A DNA stretch of 52,329 nucleotides, taken from Crocinitomicaceae bacterium. Its GTDB lineage: Bacteria; Bacteroidota; Bacteroidia; Flavobacteriales_D; Parvicellaceae. Positions within the stretch are counted from its first letter, which is position 1; the number at the start of each line of letters is the position of its first letter. The stretch is taken from contig PBNK01000017.1 in NCBI GenBank assembly GCA_002723085.1, positions 1 through 52,329 of the forward strand, written 5' to 3'. Positions 36,801 through 46,411 of this stretch are shown piece by piece. The notes under the pieces were generated by a model that saw only the letters and a list, made by a program, of their open reading frames with translations, was not told where the DNA came from and made no database searches. A program made the position numbers and the translations under genes.

Positions 36801-37205
36801 ATGAATACATTCGAAGTTACTTATGACGGCAAGTTAAGAACCACTGCCATTCACTTAGATTCAGGGAATAGCATTAGTACTGATGCCCCAAAAGATAATC
36901 ACGGATTGGGGGAATCTTTTTCACCAACAGATTTGGTTTGCACTTCACTAGCAAGCTGTATACTTACCATAATGGCAATTGCTGTTGAAAAGAAAGGAAT
37001 TAACATCAAAGGAACATCAATTCAAGTTAAAAAAATAATGAAAGATAATCCAAGAATGATAGAATCTATTGATGTTATGATTCACTTTCAAGAGAGCTAT
37101 GATAAAAAGATAAAAATCATTCTTGAAAGGTCGGCTCTTAATTGCCCGGTACACAGAAGCCTTTCAGAAAAGATTGAAAAAAACATTAAGTTTATTTATC
37201 CATAA
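36801..37205 (+). CDS. OsmC/Ohr-family peroxiredoxin-like protein
   Basis: 134-residue member of the OsmC family, which reduces organic hydroperoxides through a cysteine pair. Both conserved cysteines are visible: one in TSLASCILT (near residue 54) and one in NCPVHRSL (near 119). The FSPTDLVCTSL segment is the family's helix start. It lies between divergent and convergent neighbours with unrelated roles and ends 7 bp before the DUF5916 gene. The choice among OsmC, Ohr and YhfA subfamilies is not certain; the sequence looks most like the YhfA-type. Confidence 0.9.
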   Translation: MNTFEVTYDGKLRTTAIHLDSGNSISTDAPKDNHGLGESFSPTDLVCTSLASCILTIMAIAVEKKGINIKGTSIQVKKIMKDNPRMIESIDVMIHFQESYDKKIKIILERSALNCPVHRSLSEKIEKNIKFIYP

Positions 37206-37212
37206 TAATTAA

Positions 37213-39681
37213 TTATGGTTGAACAGCCTTTTTCTTTTTAAAATATCGCGCATCTAGCCAGTAAATTAATTTTAAAGAAATGGTATTCATTGGTCCATTT
37301 TGTAGAGTATTGTTTAGTGTTAACCAGTAATTTTCGTTTACATTTCCATCAGAAGTAAAAATAGAATTTTTCCATACTAAATTCAGCTCACTTCCAGGAA
37401 AAAACACCCACCTAAAAAGCATGTCAATGGTAAATGCATTATAATTGATATCATATGCTGAATTTCCATTAATATCATTCCCTGAATAATTTTCTAATTG
37501 GTATAGTCTTCCATCATCCAATAATTCTGAAAAATAATTGTAGCTAATTTTTGCGTTGTAGTGCCTCAACCTGAAAGTCATGCCAATTCTGTTGGTCATG
37601 GTATAATCTAAGCCTAAAGATTGTGTGGTTATAAAACGATCACGATTTCCAAATAATATTCCATCAAATTGATTTGCTGGTTCTCCAAAATCTACGGCAT
37701 ATCCTTCACTGTTGTATTGAAAGCTTTTTCTGAATCCATGAATTAAGTTAATTTGATTATTTATTCTAAATCTAAATTCTAAATCGTAATTCCATTCCCA
37801 CCAATCGTTTCGTTTAACCTCTATGTAATTAAATCCAACATCAACAGCAATTCTTTTTTGATAATTAGAAGAAAACCAAGCTCTTGAATTTATCCATACT
37901 GGTCTTATAAATTTATATTCTCCAATTACGTCTCCTCTTGGTTCAAAATAATCATTGCTTTCACCTAAAGTTCCATTAAAATTTAATCCTGCAGCATTAA
38001 AAGATTTTGTAACAAACATGCCATTAGCTTCCCAAAATGCACCTCCATATAAATTGGGCTTGTAAAGCTTTTCTGCGGAGATAGTTGCACTTGTCCTTAT
38101 TTTATTTAAGTTTTTATTTTTAGGATTAAAATCTCTAAATCTCAAATATACTTCTCCAACTCGGCTGTTATTGGCTCTCAGAAATCCTAAATCATTAGGG
38201 TCATAGGTGTCTGATTCTTCATAATATTCAATTCCATATGCTAGTTGACCTCTTTGTTTCCCAATTTCAGCACCCCAGCTATGACCTAAGTTCGAAGAAT
38301 CATCAATTATATTAGAAAGAATAAATTCACCATCAATAAAATAATCGTTGTTTTTACTGTTTATGCTTGTATTAACACTTGTTACATTGGCGTCATAAAA
38401 ATTACCTTGCCTCAATACATTCGTGTTAGTAAAGTTGATGTAGCTGTTGTTTTTTAAATTTTGGTCTAAAACAATAACATTGTAATTAGTTAAGGGGCTA
38501 ATGGTAATTTCTCTTTCTAAATTAATGGTATGATCAGGCTCATTTATTGTGCTTGAGGCAAATGCTTTTTGTTCAGCCGTTATTCCATTAAATAAGCCAA
38601 TTCCCAATCCATTTTCTAATCTTCCTGAAATTTTACTTGCATTTATAAGTGGAACTGAAGCTGGCAATTCTGAAATTTGTTCATCGTCCTCTAACTGATT
38701 TTGATATACTTTAGAATTGGTTTGAACGCCAATTCTTCGGCTGTAAAAAACATCAGCTTTATTGAATAATTCGGTTCCTTCAGTGAAAAATTGTCTATTC
38801 TCGTTAAACTGGATTTCAAATGGACTAATGTTCAATACTTGCTGATCAAAAACTACTTGCCCAAAATCAGGAAGAAGAGTTATATCTAAAGTAAATGCCT
38901 CATTAACTCCATATTTAACATCCATTCCCCCATTAAAAGTTGATATGGCAGTAGTGTTCTTAGAAAAGCTAGTATAATTTGAAAGAAATGGAATAAAAGC
39001 TAACCTTAATGGTGGAGTTATGTTTTTGATTCCTTTAACAACTCCACTTTCAAGCAGATAATTTTCAAGATCTGGTTTAACAGGGCTCCAAGTATTTTCT
39101 TCTCTAAATCTACTTATTTGTCTTGCAAAATTAATGTTCCATGACTGAACTTCTTTTTTAGGGAATCTAAGCGCAGAATAAGGGATTTTAATTTCTGCAA
39201 ACCACCCTTCATCATTTATTTGGGTTTTGCTTCGCCAAACAAGATTAAACAAATCATTAAAATCAGTATCGTATACCTTTGCGTCTAATTGAACCCCTCT
39301 ACTAGTTAAGCCGAAAAAAAAACCATTTTGTTTGTCCTGATAAGTATCAATAAAAATGGCAAAAACATCCAAATTAGGATTAAAATCGTCTCTTATTGAA
39401 AGAACTTTAGAAACAGAGTCAGGATGGTCAAAACATTTAGCCCCAATATAGATGGCTTCTTGATCGTAGAGAATAGCAACTTTTGTTGATTTAGTAGGTT
39501 TTTTACTTGGAACTGGTTTTAGTTGTGTAAACCCAGTAGCCCAGTTTGCTAGCTTCCAATCTTTTTCGTTTAATTGTCCATCAATAGTTATTTGACTGGT
39601 TTTTTTAAGGGCTGTAATCTCTAGTTGTCCATAATTGGAAAGAAAGCAAAAAATTGAAAGGGAAACGAAAATAGATTTCAT
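37213..39681 (-). CDS. DUF5916 outer-membrane protein with CBM9-like N-terminal domain
   Basis: 822-residue protein with a signal peptide (MKSIFVSLSIFCFLSNYGQ) and an N-terminal CBM9-like domain (about 20-215: ITIDGQLNEKDW, VAILYDQEAIYIGAKCFD, EIKIPYSALRF). A long C-terminal region then has alternating beta strands ending in an aromatic-rich segment (ELNLVWKNSIF), as in outer-membrane beta-barrels. This matches the DUF5916 family. Its role is unknown; handling of surface glycans has been suggested from the CBM9-like part. The ATG at 39679-39681 directly precedes the signal peptide; a TTG 12 bases upstream is less likely. Confidence 0.85.
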   Translation of the reverse strand: MKSIFVSLSIFCFLSNYGQLEITALKKTSQITIDGQLNEKDWKLANWATGFTQLKPVPSKKPTKSTKVAILYDQEAIYIGAKCFDHPDSVSKVLSIRDDFNPNLDVFAIFIDTYQDKQNGFFFGLTSRGVQLDAKVYDTDFNDLFNLVWRSKTQINDEGWFAEIKIPYSALRFPKKEVQSWNINFARQISRFREENTWSPVKPDLENYLLESGVVKGIKNITPPLRLAFIPFLSNYTSFSKNTTAISTFNGGMDVKYGVNEAFTLDITLLPDFGQVVFDQQVLNISPFEIQFNENRQFFTEGTELFNKADVFYSRRIGVQTNSKVYQNQLEDDEQISELPASVPLINASKISGRLENGLGIGLFNGITAEQKAFASSTINEPDHTINLEREITISPLTNYNVIVLDQNLKNNSYINFTNTNVLRQGNFYDANVTSVNTSINSKNNDYFIDGEFILSNIIDDSSNLGHSWGAEIGKQRGQLAYGIEYYEESDTYDPNDLGFLRANNSRVGEVYLRFRDFNPKNKNLNKIRTSATISAEKLYKPNLYGGAFWEANGMFVTKSFNAAGLNFNGTLGESNDYFEPRGDVIGEYKFIRPVWINSRAWFSSNYQKRIAVDVGFNYIEVKRNDWWEWNYDLEFRFRINNQINLIHGFRKSFQYNSEGYAVDFGEPANQFDGILFGNRDRFITTQSLGLDYTMTNRIGMTFRLRHYNAKISYNYFSELLDDGRLYQLENYSGNDINGNSAYDINYNAFTIDMLFRWVFFPGSELNLVWKNSIFTSDGNVNENYWLTLNNTLQNGPMNTISLKLIYWLDARYFKKKKAVQP

Positions 39682-39845
39682 TTTTAAAAGCAAAACAAGT
39701 TAATGATTAGTAATAAAAATAAAATCATAGTCTTTAATCAAGTTCGAGTTAAAAATATGTATTTTTTTTAATTGTGTTGCTTATGTTTATTCTTAATGGT
39801 TCATGCCAAGCTATAGTCTTGTGAATTATAACAAATAGAAAAAAT

Positions 39846-40949
39846 TTAGTTGTTGAAAAGGGATGAAAACCACCTTTTTTCCTTTGTAATTACCACTTGT
39901 GATTCATTAAAAACGAGTGCTTTATAATACTTATTTGCCTTATGTTTGTGTTTAATAAAAAAATCATCAACAGATTTGGCAATCCTTGACGTTTGATCTA
40001 AAGGCTCCCCTGAAAAATCATAATTTTTTATTATATAATTTGTAAAATCTGAACTCGGGAAATTTGCTTCAACTGCTTTAATAAAAGATTCATTCCATGA
40101 TTTAGTATATGTTTTTCCATCTCTTATTCCTTTGGATTCAATTAGGTAAAAAGTTAACCTTTTAAAAAAATCAAAATTTTGCTTTATAAATTTTTTGTTT
40201 TCCATACAAAATTCAAAAAAACACCACTTTGCACAATAAGGAACTACATGATTGTATTTATCTTTAATAAAGGAAATTTTAAGTTTTTTATGACGTTCAT
40301 TTAAATTGTTAAAGTTTTTAAGTCCATGGGCATACAATTCAACATCTAATTGATTGTGTTCCATAATTAAATCTCTAATTTCAGTAGAAATTTCTTTTGC
40401 TTTTGGCCTCTTGAAAGTCATTCTTTTCACCTCAATGTTTTTCTTCCATTTAATTCCAGTTTTTTCTCCAAAATAATATAAAGATTCAGCAAATTGTTCA
40501 AAGATTCCAGTGTGTATAGGGGTGTTGTCAATTACATGTATTACTTCGTTTAAATCTTCCTGTTTAGCAGCATGAAGGTCATACATTCTTCTGCCTCTTA
40601 AAAAGTTAACTACTGCATTTTGAGTTTGTCTATTCTTAATATAAGCTTCAAAATTTTTTGGTTTGTTTTTTAACAAGTCAATAAACTCTTGTCTTTCTTT
40701 AATAAAGTAATACTCTGAAATCAATCTATCAACCGGATCTCTTAACATCATAAAAATGACATACTCTTTATATTTATTTATGTTTTTTGAATCAAATATA
40801 TCTCCAGAATTGGATTTTTTATTTGGAAGAATGTGACGGTAATTAAAACCCACTTCAGTTTGCCAAAACGTATTGTTCATGGCAGAATTTATGGTTGTCC
40901 CACCAGTTTTGGGAATATGAATAAATATGACTTTATCTTTATTTTCCAT
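39846..40949 (-). CDS. Sulfotransferase-family protein
   Basis: 367-residue protein of the sulfotransferase-2/P-loop family that transfers sulfate from PAPS to sugars or other acceptors. The 5'-phosphosulfate loop HIPKTGGTT is at residues 11-19. The 3'-phosphate binding motif is at about 70-80 (RDPVDRLISEY, with Arg70 and Ser78). The C-terminal half (about 215-367) is not a known sulfotransferase part to me and may bind the acceptor. It has no signal peptide and so is cytoplasmic. It is divergent from a small T9SS cargo gene with only 47 bp between them. Sulfated surface glycans would fit a marine bacterium, but the acceptor is unknown. Confidence 0.85.
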   Translation of the reverse strand: MENKDKVIFIHIPKTGGTTINSAMNNTFWQTEVGFNYRHILPNKKSNSGDIFDSKNINKYKEYVIFMMLRDPVDRLISEYYFIKERQEFIDLLKNKPKNFEAYIKNRQTQNAVVNFLRGRRMYDLHAAKQEDLNEVIHVIDNTPIHTGIFEQFAESLYYFGEKTGIKWKKNIEVKRMTFKRPKAKEISTEIRDLIMEHNQLDVELYAHGLKNFNNLNERHKKLKISFIKDKYNHVVPYCAKWCFFEFCMENKKFIKQNFDFFKRLTFYLIESKGIRDGKTYTKSWNESFIKAVEANFPSSDFTNYIIKNYDFSGEPLDQTSRIAKSVDDFFIKHKHKANKYYKALVFNESQVVITKEKRWFSSLFNN

Positions 40950-40996
40950 TCATTTTAGCTTTATAAGCAATCTAGATATTTCATAAATTTACAATT

Positions 40997-41635
40997 ATGA
41001 AAAAAATAGGCATTGTTTTATTATGTTTCTTTTTTATGAACTTTACTTATTGTCAGGGAATAACTAACATTTCTATCTCTCCACCATACCCTACAGAAAA
41101 CGATTCCATAATTATTTCTGTATTTCAAACGTATAATTCATCAGGGTGTCCATTGTATAGTAAAGATATTAGTATTAGTAATAATGAAATTGTATCCTCA
41201 TCTCTTCATTGTATGGGGATGCTTTCAGCTTTATGCGATGAGGTAGATACTTTTCATTTGGCTCCTTTAAACTCAGGTATTTATTCTTATGTACATACTA
41301 TGACTTCAGGATTTGGAATGCTAGATTGTACACCTGGAGTTGTTCCAGATGATGTGGATTCTATTTTTTTTGAAGTAATATCATTAAGTGGCGATGATTT
41401 AATTCATAATAATAAAGAGATATCAATTTACCCTAACCCTTCAAGTGATATTGTGAATATAGATATTGATGGGTATTCAGGCAATTTTCAAATTGAGTTA
41501 TATGATTTTAAAGCTAAGCTTTTACTAACTTCCACAAATAATAAAATCTCAATTAAAGATTTCCCTAAAGGATTATATTTTATGAAAATAACTTATGGAA
41601 ATAAGGAGAAAAAAATAAAATTAACTAAAAACTAA
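40997..41635 (+). CDS. Small T9SS-secreted protein with cysteine-rich Ig-like domain
   Basis: 212-residue secreted protein. It has a signal peptide at 1-20 (MKKIGIVLLCFFFMNFTYCQ). A beta-sandwich-like domain (about 22-130) follows, starting ISISPPYPTENDSIIISV and containing four cysteines (SSGCPLY, LHCMGM, ALCDEVD, MLDCTPG) that could form two disulfides. A T9SS type A sorting domain ends the protein (ISIYPNPSSDIVNIDI ... KGLYFMKITYG). The function of the Ig-like domain, which recurs in Bacteroidota cargo, is unknown. It ends 5 bp before the stop of the convergent transporter gene. Confidence 0.82.
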   Translation: MKKIGIVLLCFFFMNFTYCQGITNISISPPYPTENDSIIISVFQTYNSSGCPLYSKDISISNNEIVSSSLHCMGMLSALCDEVDTFHLAPLNSGIYSYVHTMTSGFGMLDCTPGVVPDDVDSIFFEVISLSGDDLIHNNKEISIYPNPSSDIVNIDIDGYSGNFQIELYDFKAKLLLTSTNNKISIKDFPKGLYFMKITYGNKEKKIKLTKN

Positions 41636-41640
41636 TTTTT

Positions 41641-43071
41641 TTAAGCCCATACAACCGGCAATAAGAAATAGGTGGCCAATAGAATAAGAATTATTGAAAA
41701 TACATTAATTAATAATCCTGCTTTAACCATATCAGAAATCTTTAGCATTTTAGATCCAAAAACTACGGCATTCGGAGGAGTGGCTACTGGCAACATAAAT
41801 GCACATGAAGCAGCTAAAGTTGCGCCAGTAAGTAATACAAAAGGGTCAACTCCCATGCTTTTACCTAATGGCAGGATGACTGGTAGCAACATAGCTGTAG
41901 TAGCCATATTTGAAGAGATTTCTGTTAAAAAGTTTACGGTAGTAATAATTAAAGCTAACACTAAAAATAAACTCAAGGACTGAAATAAATCAAATTGCAT
42001 GCCCAACCAATTGGCAAGACCAGTAGCTTCAAACCCTTTTGCTATAGAAAGTCCACCTCCAAAAAGGATTAAAATTCCCCAAGGGATACTTACAGCATCT
42101 TTCCAATTCATAAGTTTGTCTTTTTTATTGGCTGATGGAATTATGAAAAGTAAAATAGCACTTGCTATAGCAATCATAGAATCGTCTAAATTGGGCAGTA
42201 AAGGTTCAATGAGGGAAGACCTTGTTATCCAACAAAAAACAGTTGCTCCAAATAGAAATAGGATTCTTTTTTCTTCTTTTTTCATCGGCCCCATCTCCAT
42301 TAATAATCCTTTAATTTCTTGTTTGCCACCTGGGAATGAAGTCTTTTCAAGCTTGAATGAAACTTTTGTTAAATAGAACCAAATAAAAAATAACAATACA
42401 ATTGATATTGGCAGTCCAATTTTAAGCCACTGAAAAAAACTAATTTCCACATCAAAATTATCAGTTATAAACCCTGCTAAAATCATGTTTGGAGGTGTCC
42501 CAATTAATGTTGCTATGCCTCCAGCTGACGCACTGTATGCTATGCCTAACATTAGTGCCTTCCCAAATATTTTGTTTTCATTTTTAACAGTATCTGGATG
42601 ATCATTTAATTGAGCAATTACTGAAAGCCCAATGGGCAGCATCATTACTGTAGTAGCAGTATTTGATATCCACATTGAAAGGAAAGCAGTAGCCATCATA
42701 AATCCTAGAATTATGCGTTCTGTACTGCTCCCTAGTATACGGATAATAGTTAGGGCAATTCTTCTGTGAAGATTCCATTTTTGAATGGCGTTAGCAATCA
42801 TAAAACCACCGATAAATAAAAAAATATATTTATGGCCATAATTAGCTCCTGTATCCTCAATAGATAAAACACCAGCAGTTGGGAACAGTACAATAGGAAG
42901 CAAAGCCGTAACCGCTATAGGTACCACTTCAGCAATCCACCAAATGGCCATCCATATGGTAATGCCTATTAGTCGAAAAGCTTCAATTTCCATTTTTTCA
43001 GGAGCCTCTGTGAATAAGGTTAATGTAAAAAATGCAGGTCCTAAAATTTTAAATATTAAATTTTTATTCAT
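41641..43071 (-). CDS. SLC13/DASS-family sodium:anion symporter
   Basis: 476-residue transporter with about eleven helices, in the divalent anion:Na+ symporter family, whose members import dicarboxylates, tricarboxylates, sulfate or similar anions. Two inverted-repeat signature motifs are seen, SNTATTVMMLPIGLS and SNMATTAMLLPVILP, plus GTPPNMILAGF and TPPNAVVFGS. These form the Na+/substrate sites. It lies 15 bp downstream of the deoxyhypusine-synthase-like gene on the same strand and is probably the last gene of the polyamine operon. What it transports cannot be told from sequence. Confidence 0.9.
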   Translation of the reverse strand: MNKNLIFKILGPAFFTLTLFTEAPEKMEIEAFRLIGITIWMAIWWIAEVVPIAVTALLPIVLFPTAGVLSIEDTGANYGHKYIFLFIGGFMIANAIQKWNLHRRIALTIIRILGSSTERIILGFMMATAFLSMWISNTATTVMMLPIGLSVIAQLNDHPDTVKNENKIFGKALMLGIAYSASAGGIATLIGTPPNMILAGFITDNFDVEISFFQWLKIGLPISIVLLFFIWFYLTKVSFKLEKTSFPGGKQEIKGLLMEMGPMKKEEKRILFLFGATVFCWITRSSLIEPLLPNLDDSMIAIASAILLFIIPSANKKDKLMNWKDAVSIPWGILILFGGGLSIAKGFEATGLANWLGMQFDLFQSLSLFLVLALIITTVNFLTEISSNMATTAMLLPVILPLGKSMGVDPFVLLTGATLAASCAFMLPVATPPNAVVFGSKMLKISDMVKAGLLINVFSIILILLATYFLLPVVWA

Positions 43072-43086
43072 GTGATAATTTAGATT

Positions 43087-44052
43087 TTACCAATTTAAAA
43101 GATATGCAAAAATTAAGGGGGCTACTATTGTTGCGTCCGATTCAATAATAAATTTTGGAGTATCAATATCTAATTTTCCCCATGTTATTTTTTCATTTGG
43201 AACAGCACCTGAGTAGGAGCCATAACTAGTAGTTGAATCGCTTATTTGGCAAAAATAACTCCAAAAAGGAGTGTCTGTTTTCTCTAAATCTTGATACAAC
43301 ATAGGAACTACGCAAATAGGGAAATCTCCGGCAATTCCTCCTCCAATTTGAAAAAATCCAATGCCATTGCTGCCTGAACTTTGCGTGTAATAATCGGCTA
43401 AATACATCATATACTCAATGCCGCTTTTCATTGTATCAGGTTTAAGCTCACCTTTTATGCAATAGGAGGTAAAAATATTTCCTAATGTAGAGTCTTCCCA
43501 ACCAGGAACTACCATAGGCAGCTTTTGCTTGGCTGCAGCAATCATCCAACTGTCTTTTTCAGGTATTTCGTAGTATTTTTCCAATTCATCTGAAAGAATT
43601 AATTCATATAGAAATTCGTGAGGAAAAAACCTTTTGCCGTCATTTTCGGCTTGCTTCCAAATTTTAAAAATGTGCTTTTCTAGTTTTCTAAAAGCTTCTT
43701 CTTCAGGAATACAAGTGTCTGTTACTCTGTTTAATCCTTGATATAACAATTCTCTTTCTTGCTTTGGTGTCAAATCACGGTATTCTGGTACTCGTTTGTA
43801 TTGGCTATGAGCCACTAAATTCATGACATCTTCTTCTAAATTTGCACCAGTACATGATATTATATGCACTTTTTTTTGTCGAATCATTTCCGCTAAAGAT
43901 TTTCCAAGTTCTGCCGTGCTCATGGCCCCAGCAAGAGAAATAAGCATTTTTTTACCTTCTTTTAAATGCTTTTCATATGCTTTTGCAGCATCAACCAATG
44001 ATGCAGCATTAAAATGCTTGTAATGTTCAGTTATGAAATTTTTGACACTCAT
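43087..44052 (-). CDS. Deoxyhypusine synthase-like protein
   Basis: 321-residue NAD-dependent enzyme of the deoxyhypusine synthase (DHS) fold. In eukaryotes and archaea DHS transfers an aminobutyl group from spermidine to a lysine of eIF5A, a protein bacteria lack. Family motifs are seen: SLAGAMSTAELG, ISCTGANLEED, VVPGWEDSTLG, GGGIAGDFPI and the catalytic lysine region ITWGKLDID (Lys293, equivalent to the imine-forming Lys of DHS). The gene overlaps the agmatinase stop by 4 bp and follows arginine decarboxylase. It is likely to act on polyamines made by them, for example homospermidine-type transfer, but this is inference. The active-site lysine is intact. Confidence 0.88.
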   Translation of the reverse strand: MSVKNFITEHYKHFNAASLVDAAKAYEKHLKEGKKMLISLAGAMSTAELGKSLAEMIRQKKVHIISCTGANLEEDVMNLVAHSQYKRVPEYRDLTPKQERELLYQGLNRVTDTCIPEEEAFRKLEKHIFKIWKQAENDGKRFFPHEFLYELILSDELEKYYEIPEKDSWMIAAAKQKLPMVVPGWEDSTLGNIFTSYCIKGELKPDTMKSGIEYMMYLADYYTQSSGSNGIGFFQIGGGIAGDFPICVVPMLYQDLEKTDTPFWSYFCQISDSTTSYGSYSGAVPNEKITWGKLDIDTPKFIIESDATIVAPLIFAYLLNW

Positions 44053-44897
44053 GAATAGTTAAATTTATAAGATAGCATCTTATAATACAGCTTGGCAGCT
44101 AAAAAGTTTGATGAATGATGATTTTTAATCGGAGCCAACTCTACAATGTCAAATCCAACTACATTTTTATTTTTAAAAACCTTATTTAAATATTTAATCA
44201 TATCGTTCCATAGTATACCTCCTGGTTCTGGGGTCCCTGTTGCAGGCATAATTGAAGGGTCAAAAACATCAAGATCTAAGGTGATGTAAACGTTATTGGT
44301 CATTTTAGAAATGCTTTTAACCATCCAATGGTCTTTTCCATACATGTCTTCAGCAAAAAATACATTTGATAAATTCATGTTTTCTTTTTCAGAAACATCC
44401 ATTGAACGAATTCCAACCTGAATTAAGTTGGTGCTTTTACTGGCATCATAAAGTGAACAAGCGTGATTAAAAGGACTTCCTAAATATGAAGGTCTTAAAT
44501 CAGCATGAGCATCCAGTTGAAGAACAGTTAAATCTTTAAATTTTTCATAATGCGCTTTAATTATCCCTATACTGATAGAATGTTCTCCTCCAAAAAACGT
44601 TAAAAATTTATTTGATGTTAATAGGTTTTTTGTTTGGGTATACACTTCGTTAACCATTTTTTCAGGAGAAGAATTTTCTGAAATTTCATTTAAAATGTGT
44701 ATGCCTTTTTTGTATACTTCAGAATCTGTTTCAATATCGTACAACTCCATGTTTGCAGCAGCCTCTAAAAAAGCATCGAATCCTTTGTCAGCTCCTTTTC
44801 TCCAAGTACTTGTCCCATCGTAGGGAATGGATTGAAGCAATATGTTAGCTTTTTCATAGCCAGCAAAGTGTTCAGGTATATCTCCAAAATATTTCAT
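44049..44897 (-). CDS. speB: Agmatinase (ureohydrolase family)
   Basis: Hydrolyses agmatine to putrescine and urea using a binuclear manganese site. The 282 residues hold the metal ligands: His106 in FFGGEHSIS, Asp129/His131/Asp133 in LDAHADLRPS, and Asp208/Asp210 in LDLDVFDPSIMPAT. The C-terminal GFDIVELAP is also family-typical. Its start overlaps the arginine decarboxylase stop by 4 bp and its stop overlaps the DHS-like start by 4 bp. Together this gives arginine to agmatine to putrescine. Confidence 0.95.
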   Translation of the reverse strand: MKYFGDIPEHFAGYEKANILLQSIPYDGTSTWRKGADKGFDAFLEAAANMELYDIETDSEVYKKGIHILNEISENSSPEKMVNEVYTQTKNLLTSNKFLTFFGGEHSISIGIIKAHYEKFKDLTVLQLDAHADLRPSYLGSPFNHACSLYDASKSTNLIQVGIRSMDVSEKENMNLSNVFFAEDMYGKDHWMVKSISKMTNNVYITLDLDVFDPSIMPATGTPEPGGILWNDMIKYLNKVFKNKNVVGFDIVELAPIKNHHSSNFLAAKLYYKMLSYKFNYS

Positions 44898-46303
44898 TTG
44901 TAACCTAATAATTTAAACATTTCTTCTGCCGATTGTTCGTTTCGATACACGTAATCAATCAAATTCCCCTCTTCATCTTTTTCTATGATAATTTGTTTTG
45001 GAGATGGAATTAAACAATGTTTAATTCCTCCATATCCGCTTATTGCATCTTGGTAGGCGCCAGTATGGAAAAACCCAAGGTAAAGGGGCTCATTGTCTTT
45101 TTTAGAATAGGAGGGAAGCAAAACTTCTTGATTAAAATCTTCAGAATTGTAATAATCGGAATGGTCGCAACTTATTCCACCAATATTGGCTCTTTTATAA
45201 TCGTTATCCCACTTGTTAACTGGAAGAAGAATAAATTTTTCTTTTATTGACCATGCGTCTGGAATGGTGTTCATTAAACTGTTGTTGATTAAATACCAGT
45301 TTTCGTTATCATTTTGCTGTTTTTGCTCCAATACTTTAAATACAATAGCTCCGCTTTCACCAACTGTATATTTGCCATATTCTGTAAAAATGTTAGGATC
45401 AATAACTTTATTAGCCTCACAACTTTCTTTAATGTTTTTTATGATTGAATCGGCAATATGTTCGTAGTCATAATCAAATCCTAAATTATTTCTAATGGGG
45501 AAACCACCTCCAATATTAAACGAGTTTAAAGAAGAAGATTGTTTATTCAAATCAACATATAGTTTTAGTGCCTTTTTAAATTCTCCCCAAAAATATAAGC
45601 TGTCTTTTATGCCTGAATCAATATAAAAATGTAACATTTTTAACTCAACCGACTTGTTATTTTTAATGTTTAGGTTGTGAAAATCAATTATTTCAGAATG
45701 TCTTATTCCCATTCTAGAAGTATAGTACGAAGATTGAGCTTCTTCATTAATGGCCATTCGGATTCCAATTTTAATTTTTTTATGGCTTCCTTTTAACAAA
45801 TTAGTTAATCTATCTAACTCAGATTTATTATCTAAAACCACAATGACATTTTCAAATCCAAAGTCGTGCAATGAAATTATTTTTTTTAGATATTCTGTGG
45901 TTTTGTATCCGTTGTTGATGACAATCAGTTTGTTGTTAATTTTTTTTTCTTTGAAAAGGTTCAATATTAAGTCTATATCAAAACTTGATGAGGTTTCTAA
46001 GTGAACATTTTCATTAAGCGCAGCATTAACCACATGTGAAAAATGATTGGATTTGGTGCAGTAGCAATAGTGGTAAGCTCCTTTGTAGTTATACTTTGAT
46101 ATGGCTTGGTTAAATATTTTTTTTGCGCTATTTATTTTTTCTCCAATGTTTGGAAGGTAGAAAAGCCTAAATGGAGTTCCGTATTTTTCAATGAGATTCT
46201 TTAAAGAAACGCCATGAAAGGTTAAAAAATTATCCTCGACCTTAAACCCTTCTTGGGGGAATTTAAAACTTTGCTCAATAAGTTTATAATAGGTGTTTTT
46301 CAT
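44894..46303 (-). CDS. speA: Arginine decarboxylase (PLP fold III, SpeA-like)
   Basis: PLP-dependent decarboxylase making agmatine from arginine, the first step of putrescine synthesis. The 469-residue protein has the PLP lysine in YCYCTKSNHFSH (Lys84), a phosphate-binding glycine loop NIGGGFP, and the active-site cysteine motif GGISCDHSDYY (Cys379). It is shorter than E. coli SpeA (about 650) but typical for Bacteroidota. Substrate assignment as arginine follows from the adjacent agmatinase gene; an ornithine or diaminopimelate substrate is excluded only by context. It heads the polyamine operon. Confidence 0.88.
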   Translation of the reverse strand: MKNTYYKLIEQSFKFPQEGFKVEDNFLTFHGVSLKNLIEKYGTPFRLFYLPNIGEKINSAKKIFNQAISKYNYKGAYHYCYCTKSNHFSHVVNAALNENVHLETSSSFDIDLILNLFKEKKINNKLIVINNGYKTTEYLKKIISLHDFGFENVIVVLDNKSELDRLTNLLKGSHKKIKIGIRMAINEEAQSSYYTSRMGIRHSEIIDFHNLNIKNNKSVELKMLHFYIDSGIKDSLYFWGEFKKALKLYVDLNKQSSSLNSFNIGGGFPIRNNLGFDYDYEHIADSIIKNIKESCEANKVIDPNIFTEYGKYTVGESGAIVFKVLEQKQQNDNENWYLINNSLMNTIPDAWSIKEKFILLPVNKWDNDYKRANIGGISCDHSDYYNSEDFNQEVLLPSYSKKDNEPLYLGFFHTGAYQDAISGYGGIKHCLIPSPKQIIIEKDEEGNLIDYVYRNEQSAEEMFKLLGYK

Positions 46304-46411
46304 GATAAGCCAAACGAATTTATTTTAAAAATGAATCAAATAAACATTTAAAAGGCTTTTTTAACAGTAAAAAAACTTTTTTGACTTGTATGGATTGTAT
46401 ATTGCCGTAAA

